DNA of 64,000 nucleotides, from the NCBI GenBank assembly GCA_963972525.1, contig CAXAUZ010000007.1:62001-126000 (forward strand). Reading direction: 5' to 3'. The notes beneath the pieces are model-generated. The model made no database searches. It was given only the letters and a program-made list of their open reading frames with translations, and was not told where the DNA came from. Positions 24,006 to 32,823 of the stretch are shown here, one piece after another. This DNA is from Salinilacustrithrix sp003476595 (GTDB lineage Bacteria; Actinomycetota; Acidimicrobiia; Acidimicrobiales; Salinilacustritrichaceae). Positions within the stretch are counted from its first letter, which is position 1, and every line of letters starts with the position of its first letter. The position numbers were made by a program, and so were the translations under genes.

Positions 24006-25445
24006 ATGGAGCACGACCAGACGCCGTCCGACCCGACCCCGCCCGACACGGCGCCTGCCGGGCAGGCCGACTTCGTGGTCGTGGCCAACCGGCTCCCCGT
24101 CCGGCTCGAGGACGACGGATCGTGGGCGCTGAGCCCCGGTGGTCTGGTGTCGGCGATGCTCCCGGTGATGCGCGAGCGATCCGGCTCCTGGGTCGGCTGG
24201 GACGGCAGCGACGACGGCGAGGCGCAGCGCTTCGAGTTCGAGGGCATCACGCTGTCGGCTCTGGCCCTGTCCCACCAGGAGCGTGAGGAGTACTACGGCG
24301 GCGCCTGCAACGAGACGATCTGGCCGCTGTTCCACGACGCGATCGAGACCACGCAGTTCCACCGCGAGACCTGGGCTGCGTACCGCACGGTCAACCAGCG
24401 CTTCGCCGACGCGGCCTGCGCCGAGCTCGCCGAGGGCGGCACGGTGTGGGTGCACGACTACCAGCTGCAGCTGGTGCCCCGGATGATCCGCGGGCAGCGA
24501 CCCGACGTGCGGATCGGCTTCTACCTGCACATCCCGTTCCCGCCGTTGGAGCTGTTCTCCCGCCTGCCGTGGCGGGCCGAGCTCCTCGCCGGCCTGCTCG
24601 GCGCGGATGTGATCGGCGTGCAGACGCAGGCCGACGCCCGCAACGTCCTCTACGGCGTGCGCCGGTTCTGCGAGGTCGACGACCTCACCTTCGCCGGCGA
24701 CGGTGGCGTCGTGCGCACCGGACGGGAGACCGCGGTCGTCAAGGCCTTCCCCATCTCCGTCGACTACGAGGCGATCGCCGAGCAGGCCGCCACCGACGAG
24801 GTCGAGCTGGCCGTGAAGGAGCTGCGCAAGGAGCTCGGCGACCCGAAGCACGTGCTGCTCGGCGTCGACCGGCTCGACTACACCAAGGGCATCGACCTGC
24901 GGCTCAAGGCGATCCACGAGCTGCTCATGGAGCACCGCCTCGATCCCCGGTCCACGGCCGTGATCCAGGTCGCGGTGCCCAGCCGCGAAGAGGTGCAGGG
25001 CTACGACTCGGTGCGCAACCGGGTCGAGCAGCTCGTCGGCACCATCAACGGCGACTACGGCAAGCTGGGCCGGCCGGTGGTGCAGTACATCCACAAGAGC
25101 CTCCCGTTCTCGGAGCTGCTCGTGCTCTACCGGGCCGCCGACGTGCTGCTGGTGACCCCGTTCCAGGACGGGATGAACCTGGTCGCCAAGGAGTACGTGT
25201 CGGCCCGCGTCGACGACACCGGGGCGCTGGTGCTCTCCGAGTTCGCCGGCGCCGCCGAGGAGCTCAGCGAGGCCTTCCTGGTGAACCCCTACGACACCGA
25301 GCACCTCAAGGAGCAGATCGCGGCGGCGGTCTCGATGGACGACGAGGAGCAGCGCTCGCACATGCACGCGATGCGCGACACCGTGCAGCGCAACGACCTC
25401 GCGGCATGGGCCACGGCGTTCCTCGCCTTGCTCTCCATCAGCTGA
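24006..25445 (+). CDS. otsA: Trehalose-6-phosphate synthase
   Basis: A 479-residue retaining GT20 glycosyltransferase that joins UDP- or ADP-glucose to glucose-6-phosphate. Family motifs in order: VVANRLPVR, PGGLVSAM, VWVHDYQLQLVP, IGFYLHIPFPP, GVDRLDYTKGI, and FQDGMNLVAKEYVSAR. The N-terminal 20 residues are a disordered Pro/Thr/Asp tail. ATG 24006 has GAGGGAG 6 bases upstream. No otsB phosphatase is adjacent. The next gene, an acyl-CoA synthetase, begins 20 bases after the stop but has its own -10 hexamer. Confidence 0.95.
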   Translation: MEHDQTPSDPTPPDTAPAGQADFVVVANRLPVRLEDDGSWALSPGGLVSAMLPVMRERSGSWVGWDGSDDGEAQRFEFEGITLSALALSHQEREEYYGGACNETIWPLFHDAIETTQFHRETWAAYRTVNQRFADAACAELAEGGTVWVHDYQLQLVPRMIRGQRPDVRIGFYLHIPFPPLELFSRLPWRAELLAGLLGADVIGVQTQADARNVLYGVRRFCEVDDLTFAGDGGVVRTGRETAVVKAFPISVDYEAIAEQAATDEVELAVKELRKELGDPKHVLLGVDRLDYTKGIDLRLKAIHELLMEHRLDPRSTAVIQVAVPSREEVQGYDSVRNRVEQLVGTINGDYGKLGRPVVQYIHKSLPFSELLVLYRAADVLLVTPFQDGMNLVAKEYVSARVDDTGALVLSEFAGAAEELSEAFLVNPYDTEHLKEQIAAAVSMDDEEQRSHMHAMRDTVQRNDLAAWATAFLALLSIS

Positions 25446-25453
25446 CCGAAACG

Positions 25454-25459
25454 TACGAT
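25454..25459 (+). promoter_or_regulatory. -10 hexamer of a leaderless promoter (acyl-CoA synthetase)
   Basis: TACGAT ends 6 bases before the ATG at 25466, so the transcript would begin at the start codon. It is in the 20-base gap after otsA. Confidence 0.5.
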
Positions 25460-25465
25460 TCCTGC

Positions 25466-27091
25466 ATGCCGTCCCTCTTCGACCGCGTCTGCATCAACCT
25501 CCAGGCCGTGGACACCGTCCGTCGGATGGGGCTGCTGAAGCCGAAGATGGCCTCGACCGCGCTGCAGTCGGCGAAGCGGTGGGGCCCGACCCTCGCCGCC
25601 GGCTACGCGGCGGGCGTCGCCCGTCGGGGCGACCAGGCCGCCGTCATCGACGACGAGGGCACGCTCACGTTCCGCCAGGTGCACCAGCAGTCGAGCGCGC
25701 TGGCCAACGCGCTGGCCGAACGCGGCGTCGGGCCCGAGACGCCGGTGGCGCTGCTCGCCCGCAACAGCCGCTGGTTCGTCCTGGCCGTGGCCGCGCTGGA
25801 CAAGCTCGGCGCCACGGTCCTCTACATGAACACCGGCTTCGCCGGCCCGCAGCTGGCCGAGGTGCTCGAGCGGGAGGGCTGCGACCTGCTCCTGCACGAC
25901 GACGAGTTCAGCGAGGCCGTCGCCGGGTACGCCCCGGATGTGCAGCGGCTGGTCTGCGACCGCGCCCCGGCCGACGGCACCGAGGACCTCCCGGCGCTGG
26001 TCGCCGCCGCGTCGACGACGGACCCGCCGAAGCCGGAGCGCCAGGGCCGCCAGGTCATCCTCACGTCCGGCACCACCGGCACGCCGAAGGGGGCGTCGCG
26101 CAGCAAGGAGAGCCTCGGCGCCGGCCTCGCCGCCGCCACCGCCATCTTCCAGCGCGTGCCGTTCCGCACCGAGGACGTCCACGCCGTCCCCGCGCCGATG
26201 TTCCACTCGCTCGGCAACGCCTCGCTCCTCGCTGCGGCCACCATGTCGCACACGCTGGTGCTGGCCCGGCGCTTCGAGCCCGAGCACCTGCTCGCCCAGA
26301 TCGAGGCCCACCGCGTGCGGGTCGTCACCGTCGTGCCGGTGATGCTGCAGCGGGTCCTCGCGCTGCCCACCGAGGTCACCGAGCGCTACGACACCTCCAG
26401 CCTCGAGGTCGTGTTCTGCTCGGGGTCTGCCCTGCCCGGGTCGCTCGCCACCCAGTGGATGGATCGCTTCGGCGACAACCTCTACAACATGTACGGCTCC
26501 ACCGAGGTCGCCGTCGCCACCATCGCCAACCCGGAGGACCTGCGGGCCGCACCGGGGACGGCCGGCAAGCCGCTGTCCGGCGTCGATGTCCGGCTCTACG
26601 ACGACGACGACCGCGAGGTCACCGAGCCCGACGCGGTCGGGCGCATCTTCGTGGGCAGCGCGCTGCGCTTCGAGGGCTACACGGGCGGCCAGACCAAGCC
26701 GGCCATCGACGGCCTGCTCTCCTCCGGCGATCTCGGACGCTTCGACGCCGACGGCCGGTTGTTCGTCGGTGGTCGCGAGGACGACATGATCGTGTCGGGC
26801 GGCGAGAACCTGTTCCCGAGCGAGGTCGAGGACCTGCTGTCCGATATGGAGGGCGTGCGCGAGGTGGCGGTGTTCGGCGTCGACGACGACCAGTTCGGCC
26901 AGCGCCTCGCTGCCTTCGTGGTGCCCGAGGACGGCGTCACCCTCGACGACCGGGCCATCAAGGACCACGTCCGGGCGAACCTCGCCAACTACAAGGTGCC
27001 CCGCTCGGTGTGGTTCCTGGACGAGCTGCCCCGGAACCCCACGGGCAAGGTGCTCAAGCGGGACCTGCGTCAGCGCTTCCCGGACGCGTAG
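25466..27091 (+). CDS. AMP-dependent acyl-CoA synthetase (FadD-like)
   Basis: A 541-residue adenylate-forming enzyme that activates a carboxylate with ATP and CoA. The P-loop is ILTSGTTGTPKGA, followed by the YGSTEV motif, the SSGDLGRFDADG hinge region, GGENLFPSEVEDL and the catalytic Lys region PTGKVLKRDLRQ. The N-terminal 40 residues are typical of the FadD2/FadD12-like actinobacterial group. The chain length of the substrate is not readable. The 3' end overlaps the convergent CPBP gene by 22 bases. Confidence 0.92.
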   Translation: MPSLFDRVCINLQAVDTVRRMGLLKPKMASTALQSAKRWGPTLAAGYAAGVARRGDQAAVIDDEGTLTFRQVHQQSSALANALAERGVGPETPVALLARNSRWFVLAVAALDKLGATVLYMNTGFAGPQLAEVLEREGCDLLLHDDEFSEAVAGYAPDVQRLVCDRAPADGTEDLPALVAAASTTDPPKPERQGRQVILTSGTTGTPKGASRSKESLGAGLAAATAIFQRVPFRTEDVHAVPAPMFHSLGNASLLAAATMSHTLVLARRFEPEHLLAQIEAHRVRVVTVVPVMLQRVLALPTEVTERYDTSSLEVVFCSGSALPGSLATQWMDRFGDNLYNMYGSTEVAVATIANPEDLRAAPGTAGKPLSGVDVRLYDDDDREVTEPDAVGRIFVGSALRFEGYTGGQTKPAIDGLLSSGDLGRFDADGRLFVGGREDDMIVSGGENLFPSEVEDLLSDMEGVREVAVFGVDDDQFGQRLAAFVVPEDGVTLDDRAIKDHVRANLANYKVPRSVWFLDELPRNPTGKVLKRDLRQRFPDA

Positions 27092-27744
27092 TCGCGACGC
27101 CGCGCCGGCGGATCGGGGTCGCTCTCCTGGGGTCGGGGGGCGCCGCCGAGAGGCCAGACGAAGGTGAGCATGCCGGTCCACAGCACGTGGGCGACGACGG
27201 GGGCGACGACGCCGCCCCGCCAGGCGAAGAGCGCGCCCCAGATGATCCCGCCGAGGAGCGCAGCGAGGGCCAGTGCCCACTTCCGCTCGAAGACCTGGAC
27301 CCCCGTGTAGACGGCCAGGGCCAGCACCATGCCGCCGACGCCCTGGAGGACGCTGCGGAACAGCAGCTCCTCGGCGATGCCCATGGCCACGATCGGCCCC
27401 ACCATCCGGCGGGAGGTGTCCTCGTCGCCGAGGAGGTAGAGGTCCCGGACCTGATCCCCGAACGTGGGGAAGAGCCATGCGATGACGGCGTACCCGAGGT
27501 GCGTGAGGGCCAGCCACCCGGCGCCGACGAGCAGGCCGATGGCGAGCTCGGTCAGGGTGAACGGGCCGACGAGCCCACGGAAGCGCCCGAGGACGACCAG
27601 GCCTCCCACGGCGGTGGCCGCCACGACGCCGGCGGCCACCCACGTCCGCGGCCAGATGCCCGGGCGCGGGAGGGCGAACATGTAGGCGAACGCAGCGAAG
27701 GCGACCACGATCGACGTGACGAGGACGGCGAGCTCGGTGCTCAT
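27070..27744 (-). CDS. CPBP family intramembrane metalloprotease
   Basis: A 224-residue membrane protein with six or more hydrophobic segments. The Abi/CAAX-protease motifs are present: AEELLFRSVLQG (EExxxR) in one helix, FAWRGGVVAPVVAHVLW with the His, and a Trp-rich helix before the polar tail. Such proteins process prenylated or other membrane peptides or serve in bacteriocin immunity. It is the last gene of a three-gene operon; its ATG overlaps the preceding stop (ATGA). Confidence 0.87.
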   Translation of the reverse strand: MSTELAVLVTSIVVAFAAFAYMFALPRPGIWPRTWVAAGVVAATAVGGLVVLGRFRGLVGPFTLTELAIGLLVGAGWLALTHLGYAVIAWLFPTFGDQVRDLYLLGDEDTSRRMVGPIVAMGIAEELLFRSVLQGVGGMVLALAVYTGVQVFERKWALALAALLGGIIWGALFAWRGGVVAPVVAHVLWTGMLTFVWPLGGAPRPQESDPDPPARRRDYASGKR

Positions 27745-28643
27745 GGGGCGCGGTCGACGTCGATCGTGCGGGCCGAGAAGCCGTCCCACGCGGTGACCCG
27801 CGCCGTGCGGATGGCCACCGTGGCGCGGGGTCCGTCGACCTCGACCACGTCGAGCCGGCCACGCAGCATCACGCCGCGCTTGCGGTCGGGCCGTCGGCTG
27901 GCGCTGTCGTCGAAGGTGGCGCACCCGGCGCCCGGCAGGTGGGCATGCACCTGGGCGAGCGCGGCGGCGGAGAGGTCGAAGCGGTCGCCGCCCTGCCAGC
28001 GGGCGGGGAGCACGATCGGTCCGTGGGGCGTGGCGATGCCGAGGCGAGCAGGCGCCTCGAGGTCGACGAGGTGTCGGACGTCCTCGGGGAGCTCGGGCAG
28101 CGAGCCGGCGGTCCGGTCGGTCGTGCGGCGCAGCTCCGAGGGCGCAGGCAGCTCGGGCGTCCAGTCGCCGGACCCGTCCAGCAGGGAGAAGCCCTCGACG
28201 CGCAGCGAGCGGTCGATGCGGGTCACGAGCAGCACCCGTTTGTGCGGCAGCCAACCGCTCGGCACCTTGCCGGCCGCCTCCACGTAGCCGAGCAGCTGCT
28301 CCAGCTGGTCGCCGGCCATGCGCAGCGTGGCGGGACCGGCGATGAGCGCGCCGGCCGGGTCGGTGAGCATGGCCTCGGGGCGGCGCAGGTCGACGGCGAT
28401 GGTCGGGCCGGCGACGACCTCCGTGACGCCGTCGTCATGCTCGATCGTCGCGGCGGCGACCCGGTGGGCGCGCACGGACTTCGCCTTCAACGAGCCGCGC
28501 GAGGTCGTGGTGATGAAGCGGCCGCTCTGGACGACGCCGGCCTGCATCGTGACGTGCGGACCGGAGCGCGTCTTCACGGCGTAGGCCGCGAAGCCGTCCC
28601 GGGCTTGCACGGGCTCGACGTCGGTGGGCTCGGCGAGCGTCAC
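27741..28643 (-). CDS. PNPOx-like split-barrel domain protein (putative)
   Basis: A 300-residue soluble protein. The N-terminal half (residues about 15-120: VKTRSGPHVTMQAGVVQSGR, ITTTSRGSLKAKSVRAH, RVAAATIEHDD) has the strand pattern of flavin-binding split beta-barrels, where a first strand reports thresholds for FMN binding. The C-terminal half is less clear and includes a second barrel-like run ending DVVEVDGPRATVAIRTARV. GTG 28643 overlaps the stop of the SRPBCC gene (GTGA) and the stop overlaps the CPBP ATG, so all three are coupled. The function is unknown. Confidence 0.7.
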   Translation of the reverse strand: MTLAEPTDVEPVQARDGFAAYAVKTRSGPHVTMQAGVVQSGRFITTTSRGSLKAKSVRAHRVAAATIEHDDGVTEVVAGPTIAVDLRRPEAMLTDPAGALIAGPATLRMAGDQLEQLLGYVEAAGKVPSGWLPHKRVLLVTRIDRSLRVEGFSLLDGSGDWTPELPAPSELRRTTDRTAGSLPELPEDVRHLVDLEAPARLGIATPHGPIVLPARWQGGDRFDLSAAALAQVHAHLPGAGCATFDDSASRRPDRKRGVMLRGRLDVVEVDGPRATVAIRTARVTAWDGFSARTIDVDRAP

Positions 28644-29167
28644 GCGCCGACTCGGACCTTGTGGGTCGTGCTCTGCATGCCGTCGGCGACGGTGGCGGGG
28701 TCGACGCCGAGGTGGCGGTAGAGGCGCTCGGCGAACACCTCGCCGGTTCGGGCGATGCTCGCCGCCATCACCCGCTCGACGGCTCGTCGGGACAGCGCCG
28801 GCAGCGGCAGGTCGACGTGCAGGGTGATGTCGATGGACAGGTGGGTGCGGTCGGGGCCGACCTCGGTCAGCTGGTAGATGCCGTCGGCGCCGGCCCGCTC
28901 CGTCTGGCCGGCAGGCGGGGCGTGGCGGTACGTGATGCGGGACGGCTCCTCGAAGGTCATCTGCTCGGTGAAGGAGGGGGCGACCTCGATGCCGAGGGCT
29001 CGGATGCCGCTCAGCTGCCAGCACCAGCGGTCCCCGTCGACGGTGATGCCGTCGAGCAGCGGGGTCATCTCGGTGAGGCACTGCGGATCGGTCAGCACCT
29101 CCCAGACGGCGCTGCGGGGCACGGGGACGTCGCCGTCGGACACGTTGCGGGTCGAGAAGCAGGTCAC
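28640..29167 (-). CDS. SRPBCC (START-like) domain protein
   Basis: A 175-residue protein with the START/Bet v 1-like fold: an N-terminal strand, then VPRSAVWEVLTDPQCLTEMTP (the typical helix and loop), several long antiparallel strands, and the long C-terminal helix (RRAVERVMAASIARTGEVFAERLYRHLG). These bind hydrophobic ligands or act as ketide cyclases; the ligand is unknown. It is the first gene of the overlapping operon with the PNPOx-like and CPBP genes. The start is GTG 29167 with no clear ribosome-binding site. Confidence 0.82.
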   Translation of the reverse strand: MTCFSTRNVSDGDVPVPRSAVWEVLTDPQCLTEMTPLLDGITVDGDRWCWQLSGIRALGIEVAPSFTEQMTFEEPSRITYRHAPPAGQTERAGADGIYQLTEVGPDRTHLSIDITLHVDLPLPALSRRAVERVMAASIARTGEVFAERLYRHLGVDPATVADGMQSTTHKVRVGA

Positions 29168-29215
29168 GGAGGGGGCTGTACCCGCCCACTCGGGGCGCTC
29201 ATGCGCCCTGTGACG

Positions 29216-31276
29216 TCAGACCAGGTGCCGCCGCAGGAACACGTAGAGCAGCGCCTGCATGGTCGCCTGCTGGGCGGCGTCGGCCGCACCGCCGTGGCCG
29301 CCCTCGGTGTTCTCCCAGTAGGTGACGTCCTTTCCGAGCTCGCCGAGCAGGGCCGCCATCTTGCGGGCGTGGCCGGGGTGGACCCGGTCGTCCCGGGTGG
29401 AGGTCGTCAGCAGGATCGGCGGGTGGGTCCGGTCGGCGTCCACCTGGTGGTAAGGCGAGTACCCCTCGAGGTGGGCCCAGTCGTCGGGATCATCGGGGTC
29501 GCCGTACTCGGCCATCCACGACGCGCCGGCGAGGAGCAGGTGGTAGCGGGCCATGTCGAGCAGCGGGACCTGGCAGACGATGGCTCCCCACAGCTCCGGG
29601 GACCGCACGTACATGTTGCCGACGAGCAGGCCGCCGTTGCTGCCGCCCGTGCACCCGAGTCGGTCCGCCGTGGTGACGCCGCGGTCGATGAGGTCGCGGG
29701 CGACGGCCTCGAAGTCCTCGTAGACGCGCGGGCGCTGCTCCCGCAGGCCGGCCTGGTGCCAGCGCGGGCCGTACTCGCCGCCGCCCCGGATGTTGGCCAG
29801 CACGTAGGTGCCGCCGGCCTCGAGCCAGGCTCGCCCGAGCGCCGGCGCGTAGGCGGGGAGCCGGGGCACCTCGAAGCCGCCGTACCCGCCGAGCAGCGTC
29901 GGCCGGGGGGCGACCGCCCCGCCCTCGGGACCGACCTCGAAGTAGGGGATGCGGGTGCCGTCCGCGCTGGTGGCGAAGTGCTGGGTGATGGCCAGCCCGG
30001 CGCCGTCGAAGCGCGTCGGTGCCTGCCGCAGCAGCTCCGGCGGGTCGTCCCGGTCGCCGACGTGGACGCGGTAGAGCGACTCGGGCGTGAGGAAGTCGTT
30101 GGCGACGAGCCAGACGTCGTCGCAGGTGTCGGCGTCGACCGCCGCGACGTCCAGGGACCACACGTCCGGGAGGGCGGTGATCGGTCGCGCCGCCCGGTTG
30201 CCCTCGGCGTCGGGGTGCACGACCTCGATGCGGTTGCGCACGTCGTCCAGCACGTTCAGGACCAGGCGCGACCGGGTCCAGGTGTGGCCGGCGAGCGCCC
30301 GGTGCGCGGTCGGGGTGAACACGGCCGCCGGGATCGAGGTGCCGGCGAGGTAGCCGTCGACATCGACGATCAGGAGCGAGCCGCCGGGGTGGGTGGTGCC
30401 GCCGAACGTCCAGTCCTTGCGCAACGACAAGGTCAGCCACGGGCCGTGGACCGAGACCTCGATGTCGATGGGCACGTCGATCCGGACCGGCTCGGCCCCG
30501 GGAGCGGCGCCGTCGGGGATGATCCAGGTCTCCGAGGTGTAGAAGTCGAGCATCCGCTGGAACAGGTGGTGCCGGCCGCCGGGGAGGGTGCCGACCGCGG
30601 CGCCGACGACGATGTCGGCCTCGTCGCCCTCGAAGACGATCTCGGCCTCGGCCAGCGGGGTGCCCCGGCGCCAGCGACGGACGGTGCGGGGGTACCCGGA
30701 CCGGGTCAGGCTGCCCGGGCCGTGGTCGGTGGTGACGTAGACGGTGTCGTCGTCGATCCAGGTCAGCCCGCCCTTGGCCAGCGGGCGCACGAAGCCACCC
30801 TCGGCCTCGGGGACGAACGCCTTGTCGACCAGGTCCAGCTCCCGGGTGACCGACGCGTCCGAACCGCCGGGGGAGAGGTCGACCAGCGTGCGCCGGCGGT
30901 CGGATCGCCGCGTGTCGGCGCCGTGGAAGACCCACGACTCGCCCTCCTCGGCACCGAGGGCGTCGACGTCGAGGACCGTCTCCCAGGTCGGATCACCGCT
31001 CCGGTAGTCCGCCCACGTGGTCCGGCGCAGGATCCCGCGCCGGTGGGAGGCGTCGGTCCAGAAGTTGTGGACGGTCGGATCGTCGGCCGGATCGCCGTGC
31101 AGGGAGGGGTAGGCGATGCGGTCGTCCGCCTCGAGCACCTCGAGGATCCGCTCCCGCAGCGGCGCGAAGGCCGGGTCGGCGAACAGGTCGGCCTCGGCCT
31201 CGGCGTTGCGCTCGTGGACCCACGCCATGGCGTCGGTCCCCTCGATGTCCTCCAGCCAGATGCGCTCGTCGGTCAC
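29216..31276 (-). CDS. Prolyl oligopeptidase family serine peptidase (S9A)
   Basis: A 686-residue cytosolic enzyme with an N-terminal helix, a seven-bladed propeller and a C-terminal alpha/beta hydrolase. The catalytic Ser is in GGSNGGLLVGNM, the Asp in TSTRDDRVHPGHARK and the His in ENTEGGHGGAAD. The segment ANIRGGGEYGPRWHQAG before the Ser is diagnostic of the family. It cleaves short peptides after Pro or basic residues. GTG 31276 is 6 bases after TAGGGT, supporting a leaderless transcript and this start. Confidence 0.93.
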   Translation of the reverse strand: MTDERIWLEDIEGTDAMAWVHERNAEAEADLFADPAFAPLRERILEVLEADDRIAYPSLHGDPADDPTVHNFWTDASHRRGILRRTTWADYRSGDPTWETVLDVDALGAEEGESWVFHGADTRRSDRRRTLVDLSPGGSDASVTRELDLVDKAFVPEAEGGFVRPLAKGGLTWIDDDTVYVTTDHGPGSLTRSGYPRTVRRWRRGTPLAEAEIVFEGDEADIVVGAAVGTLPGGRHHLFQRMLDFYTSETWIIPDGAAPGAEPVRIDVPIDIEVSVHGPWLTLSLRKDWTFGGTTHPGGSLLIVDVDGYLAGTSIPAAVFTPTAHRALAGHTWTRSRLVLNVLDDVRNRIEVVHPDAEGNRAARPITALPDVWSLDVAAVDADTCDDVWLVANDFLTPESLYRVHVGDRDDPPELLRQAPTRFDGAGLAITQHFATSADGTRIPYFEVGPEGGAVAPRPTLLGGYGGFEVPRLPAYAPALGRAWLEAGGTYVLANIRGGGEYGPRWHQAGLREQRPRVYEDFEAVARDLIDRGVTTADRLGCTGGSNGGLLVGNMYVRSPELWGAIVCQVPLLDMARYHLLLAGASWMAEYGDPDDPDDWAHLEGYSPYHQVDADRTHPPILLTTSTRDDRVHPGHARKMAALLGELGKDVTYWENTEGGHGGAADAAQQATMQALLYVFLRRHLV

Positions 31277-31282
31277 GGATCG

Positions 31283-31288
31283 ACCCTA
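31283..31288 (-). promoter_or_regulatory. -10 hexamer of a leaderless promoter (prolyl oligopeptidase)
   Basis: TAGGGT on the minus strand, 6 bases before the GTG at 31276. Confidence 0.5.
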
Positions 31289-31308
31289 CGGCCGGACCGG
31301 GACGACGA

Positions 31309-31336
31309 CGGCCCGCCCCGCAGTGCGGGACGGGCC
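31309..31336 (-). terminator. Hairpin downstream of the duplicated lipoprotein gene
   Basis: Arms 31309-31322 and 31323-31336 pair with one mismatch and almost no loop. It lies about 47 bases after the stop at 31384 (minus strand) and just before the prolyl oligopeptidase promoter. Confidence 0.6.
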
Positions 31337-31383
31337 GGAGCCGGTTGGTGAGCTCGGAGCGGCAGCGCCGCTCAGGCGTGCCG

Positions 31384-32673
31384 TCAGGAGGTGGCGGCGA
31401 CGATGGCAGCCGACAGGGCGGCGGCGGCCATGGGCATGTGCTGCCCGGCGGCGCGCAGGTCGTCGAAGACCGACGTCTCGCCGGCGACCAGCGAGTCGAT
31501 CGCCGTCGTGAGGGTGGCGACGTGCTCGTCCAGGCTGGCGACGAGGGCGTCGGCGGGCAGCTCGCCGGCCGTGATGCGCTCGAAGAAGTCGCCGGCGGCC
31601 TGCTGGTAGCCGTCGAGGTCGGTCAGGGCCTGCTCGGCGGCGGCGTCATCACCGGTGGCCTTGCCCAGCGTGTAGTCGACGAAGAAGCCGATGTGCTCGC
31701 GCCACAGGCCGAGGAACGCCTCCTGGTCCTCAGGGGTGGAGACGGACCCGACGACCTCGGCGAGCTCGACCGAGTTGGCGTCGAGGGTGGCGACCGCGGC
31801 CTGCACGGCCGGGGCCTCCATGTCGCCGCCGGCCTCGACGGCCTGCTCGATGGCGATGCCGGCCAGGTAGACGTGCTCCTGGAGCAGGTCGGTCAGCACG
31901 GCGCGGGTCTCGGCGGGGGCGCTGTCGACCTCACCGTCGAACATGTCCGGGACTGCGGCGACGACCGCGCCGGCGATCGCCGTGGCGGCCATCGGCATGT
32001 GGTCGGCGGCGGCCTGCAGCAGGTCGAAGGCCTGGGCGTCGCCGGCGACGAGGGCGTCGATGGCAGCGGTCAGGGTCTCGATGTGGACGTCGAGGCTCTC
32101 GACGAGGGCGTCGGCGGGGAGCTCACCGGCGGTGATCTCCTCGAAGAAGCTGCCGGCGGCCTGCTGGTACCCCTCGAGGTCGGTCAGCGCCTGGTCGACG
32201 GCGGCCTGGTCGCCGGTGGCCTGGCCGAGCGTGTAGTCGACGAAGAAGCCGATGTGCTCGCGCCACAGGCCGAGGAAGGCCTCGGCGTTCTCGTCACCGG
32301 CGACGGAGCCGATGGCCTCGCTGAGGGCGACCGAGTTGGCGTCGAGGGTGGCGACGGCGGCCTGCACGGGGGCGGCCTCCATGTCGCCGCCGGCGTCGAG
32401 CGCGGTCTCGATGGCGATGCCGGCGAGGTACACGTGCTCCTGCAGCAGCGACGTCATGTTGGCGCGCAGGGTGGCGGCGCCGGTCTCGGTGCCGGCGGTC
32501 TCGCCCTCCTCCATGTCCATCCCGTCGGAGGACTCGGTGGTCGTCGTGGTCTCCTCGACCGGGGCGGGATCGCCCGACTGGGCGACGTCGGTGTCGTCGT
32601 CGCCGCCGCAGGCGGCGAGCGCCATGGATGCTGCGAGGCTGATGGCGAGGAGCTTCTTGCTCGTGGGACGCAT
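31384..32673 (-). CDS. Duplicated His-rich helical lipoprotein
   Basis: A 429-residue lipoprotein: signal and lipobox (AASMALAACGGD), a Thr/Glu/Met linker, then two tandem copies of a domain of about 175 residues. Each copy has LLQEHVYLAGIAIE, ATLDANSV, FLGLWREHIGFFVDYTLG, GYQQAAG and ITAGELPADALV, and each keeps His at the same four places (EHVYL, REHIGFF, a His in the third helix, and HMPMAA). The pattern predicts a four-helix bundle with buried His and Glu/Asp, possibly metal-binding; no family was recognised. ATG 32673 has GGAGAA 8 bases upstream. It is divergent from a cupredoxin lipoprotein, which suggests copper or redox work at the cell surface. Confidence 0.78.
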   Translation of the reverse strand: MRPTSKKLLAISLAASMALAACGGDDDTDVAQSGDPAPVEETTTTTESSDGMDMEEGETAGTETGAATLRANMTSLLQEHVYLAGIAIETALDAGGDMEAAPVQAAVATLDANSVALSEAIGSVAGDENAEAFLGLWREHIGFFVDYTLGQATGDQAAVDQALTDLEGYQQAAGSFFEEITAGELPADALVESLDVHIETLTAAIDALVAGDAQAFDLLQAAADHMPMAATAIAGAVVAAVPDMFDGEVDSAPAETRAVLTDLLQEHVYLAGIAIEQAVEAGGDMEAPAVQAAVATLDANSVELAEVVGSVSTPEDQEAFLGLWREHIGFFVDYTLGKATGDDAAAEQALTDLDGYQQAAGDFFERITAGELPADALVASLDEHVATLTTAIDSLVAGETSVFDDLRAAGQHMPMAAAALSAAIVAATS

Positions 32674-32759
32674 GGTTCGGTTCTCCAGGGGTTGCGATCA
32701 GGGGGGATGAGGCCGGGGCGACGATGTGGGGGCACCGCCGGCTTTCCGGGTCTCGTGTC

Positions 32760-32818
32760 TTCTACGGGGCCATCGAAGATCTGGATGACGATCCGTCCCG
32801 GGACCTGGCCCCGTAGAA
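32760..32818. promoter_or_regulatory. Long-range inverted repeat before the cupredoxin gene
   Basis: Perfect 13-base arms (32760-32772 and 32806-32818) bracket 33 bases holding a small GGAT...ATCC repeat and the 10-base palindrome GTCCCGGGAC. The right arm ends 5 bases before the cupredoxin ATG. It may be an operator array, or a leader hairpin occluding the start. Confidence 0.5.
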
Positions 32819-32823
32819 CGACC

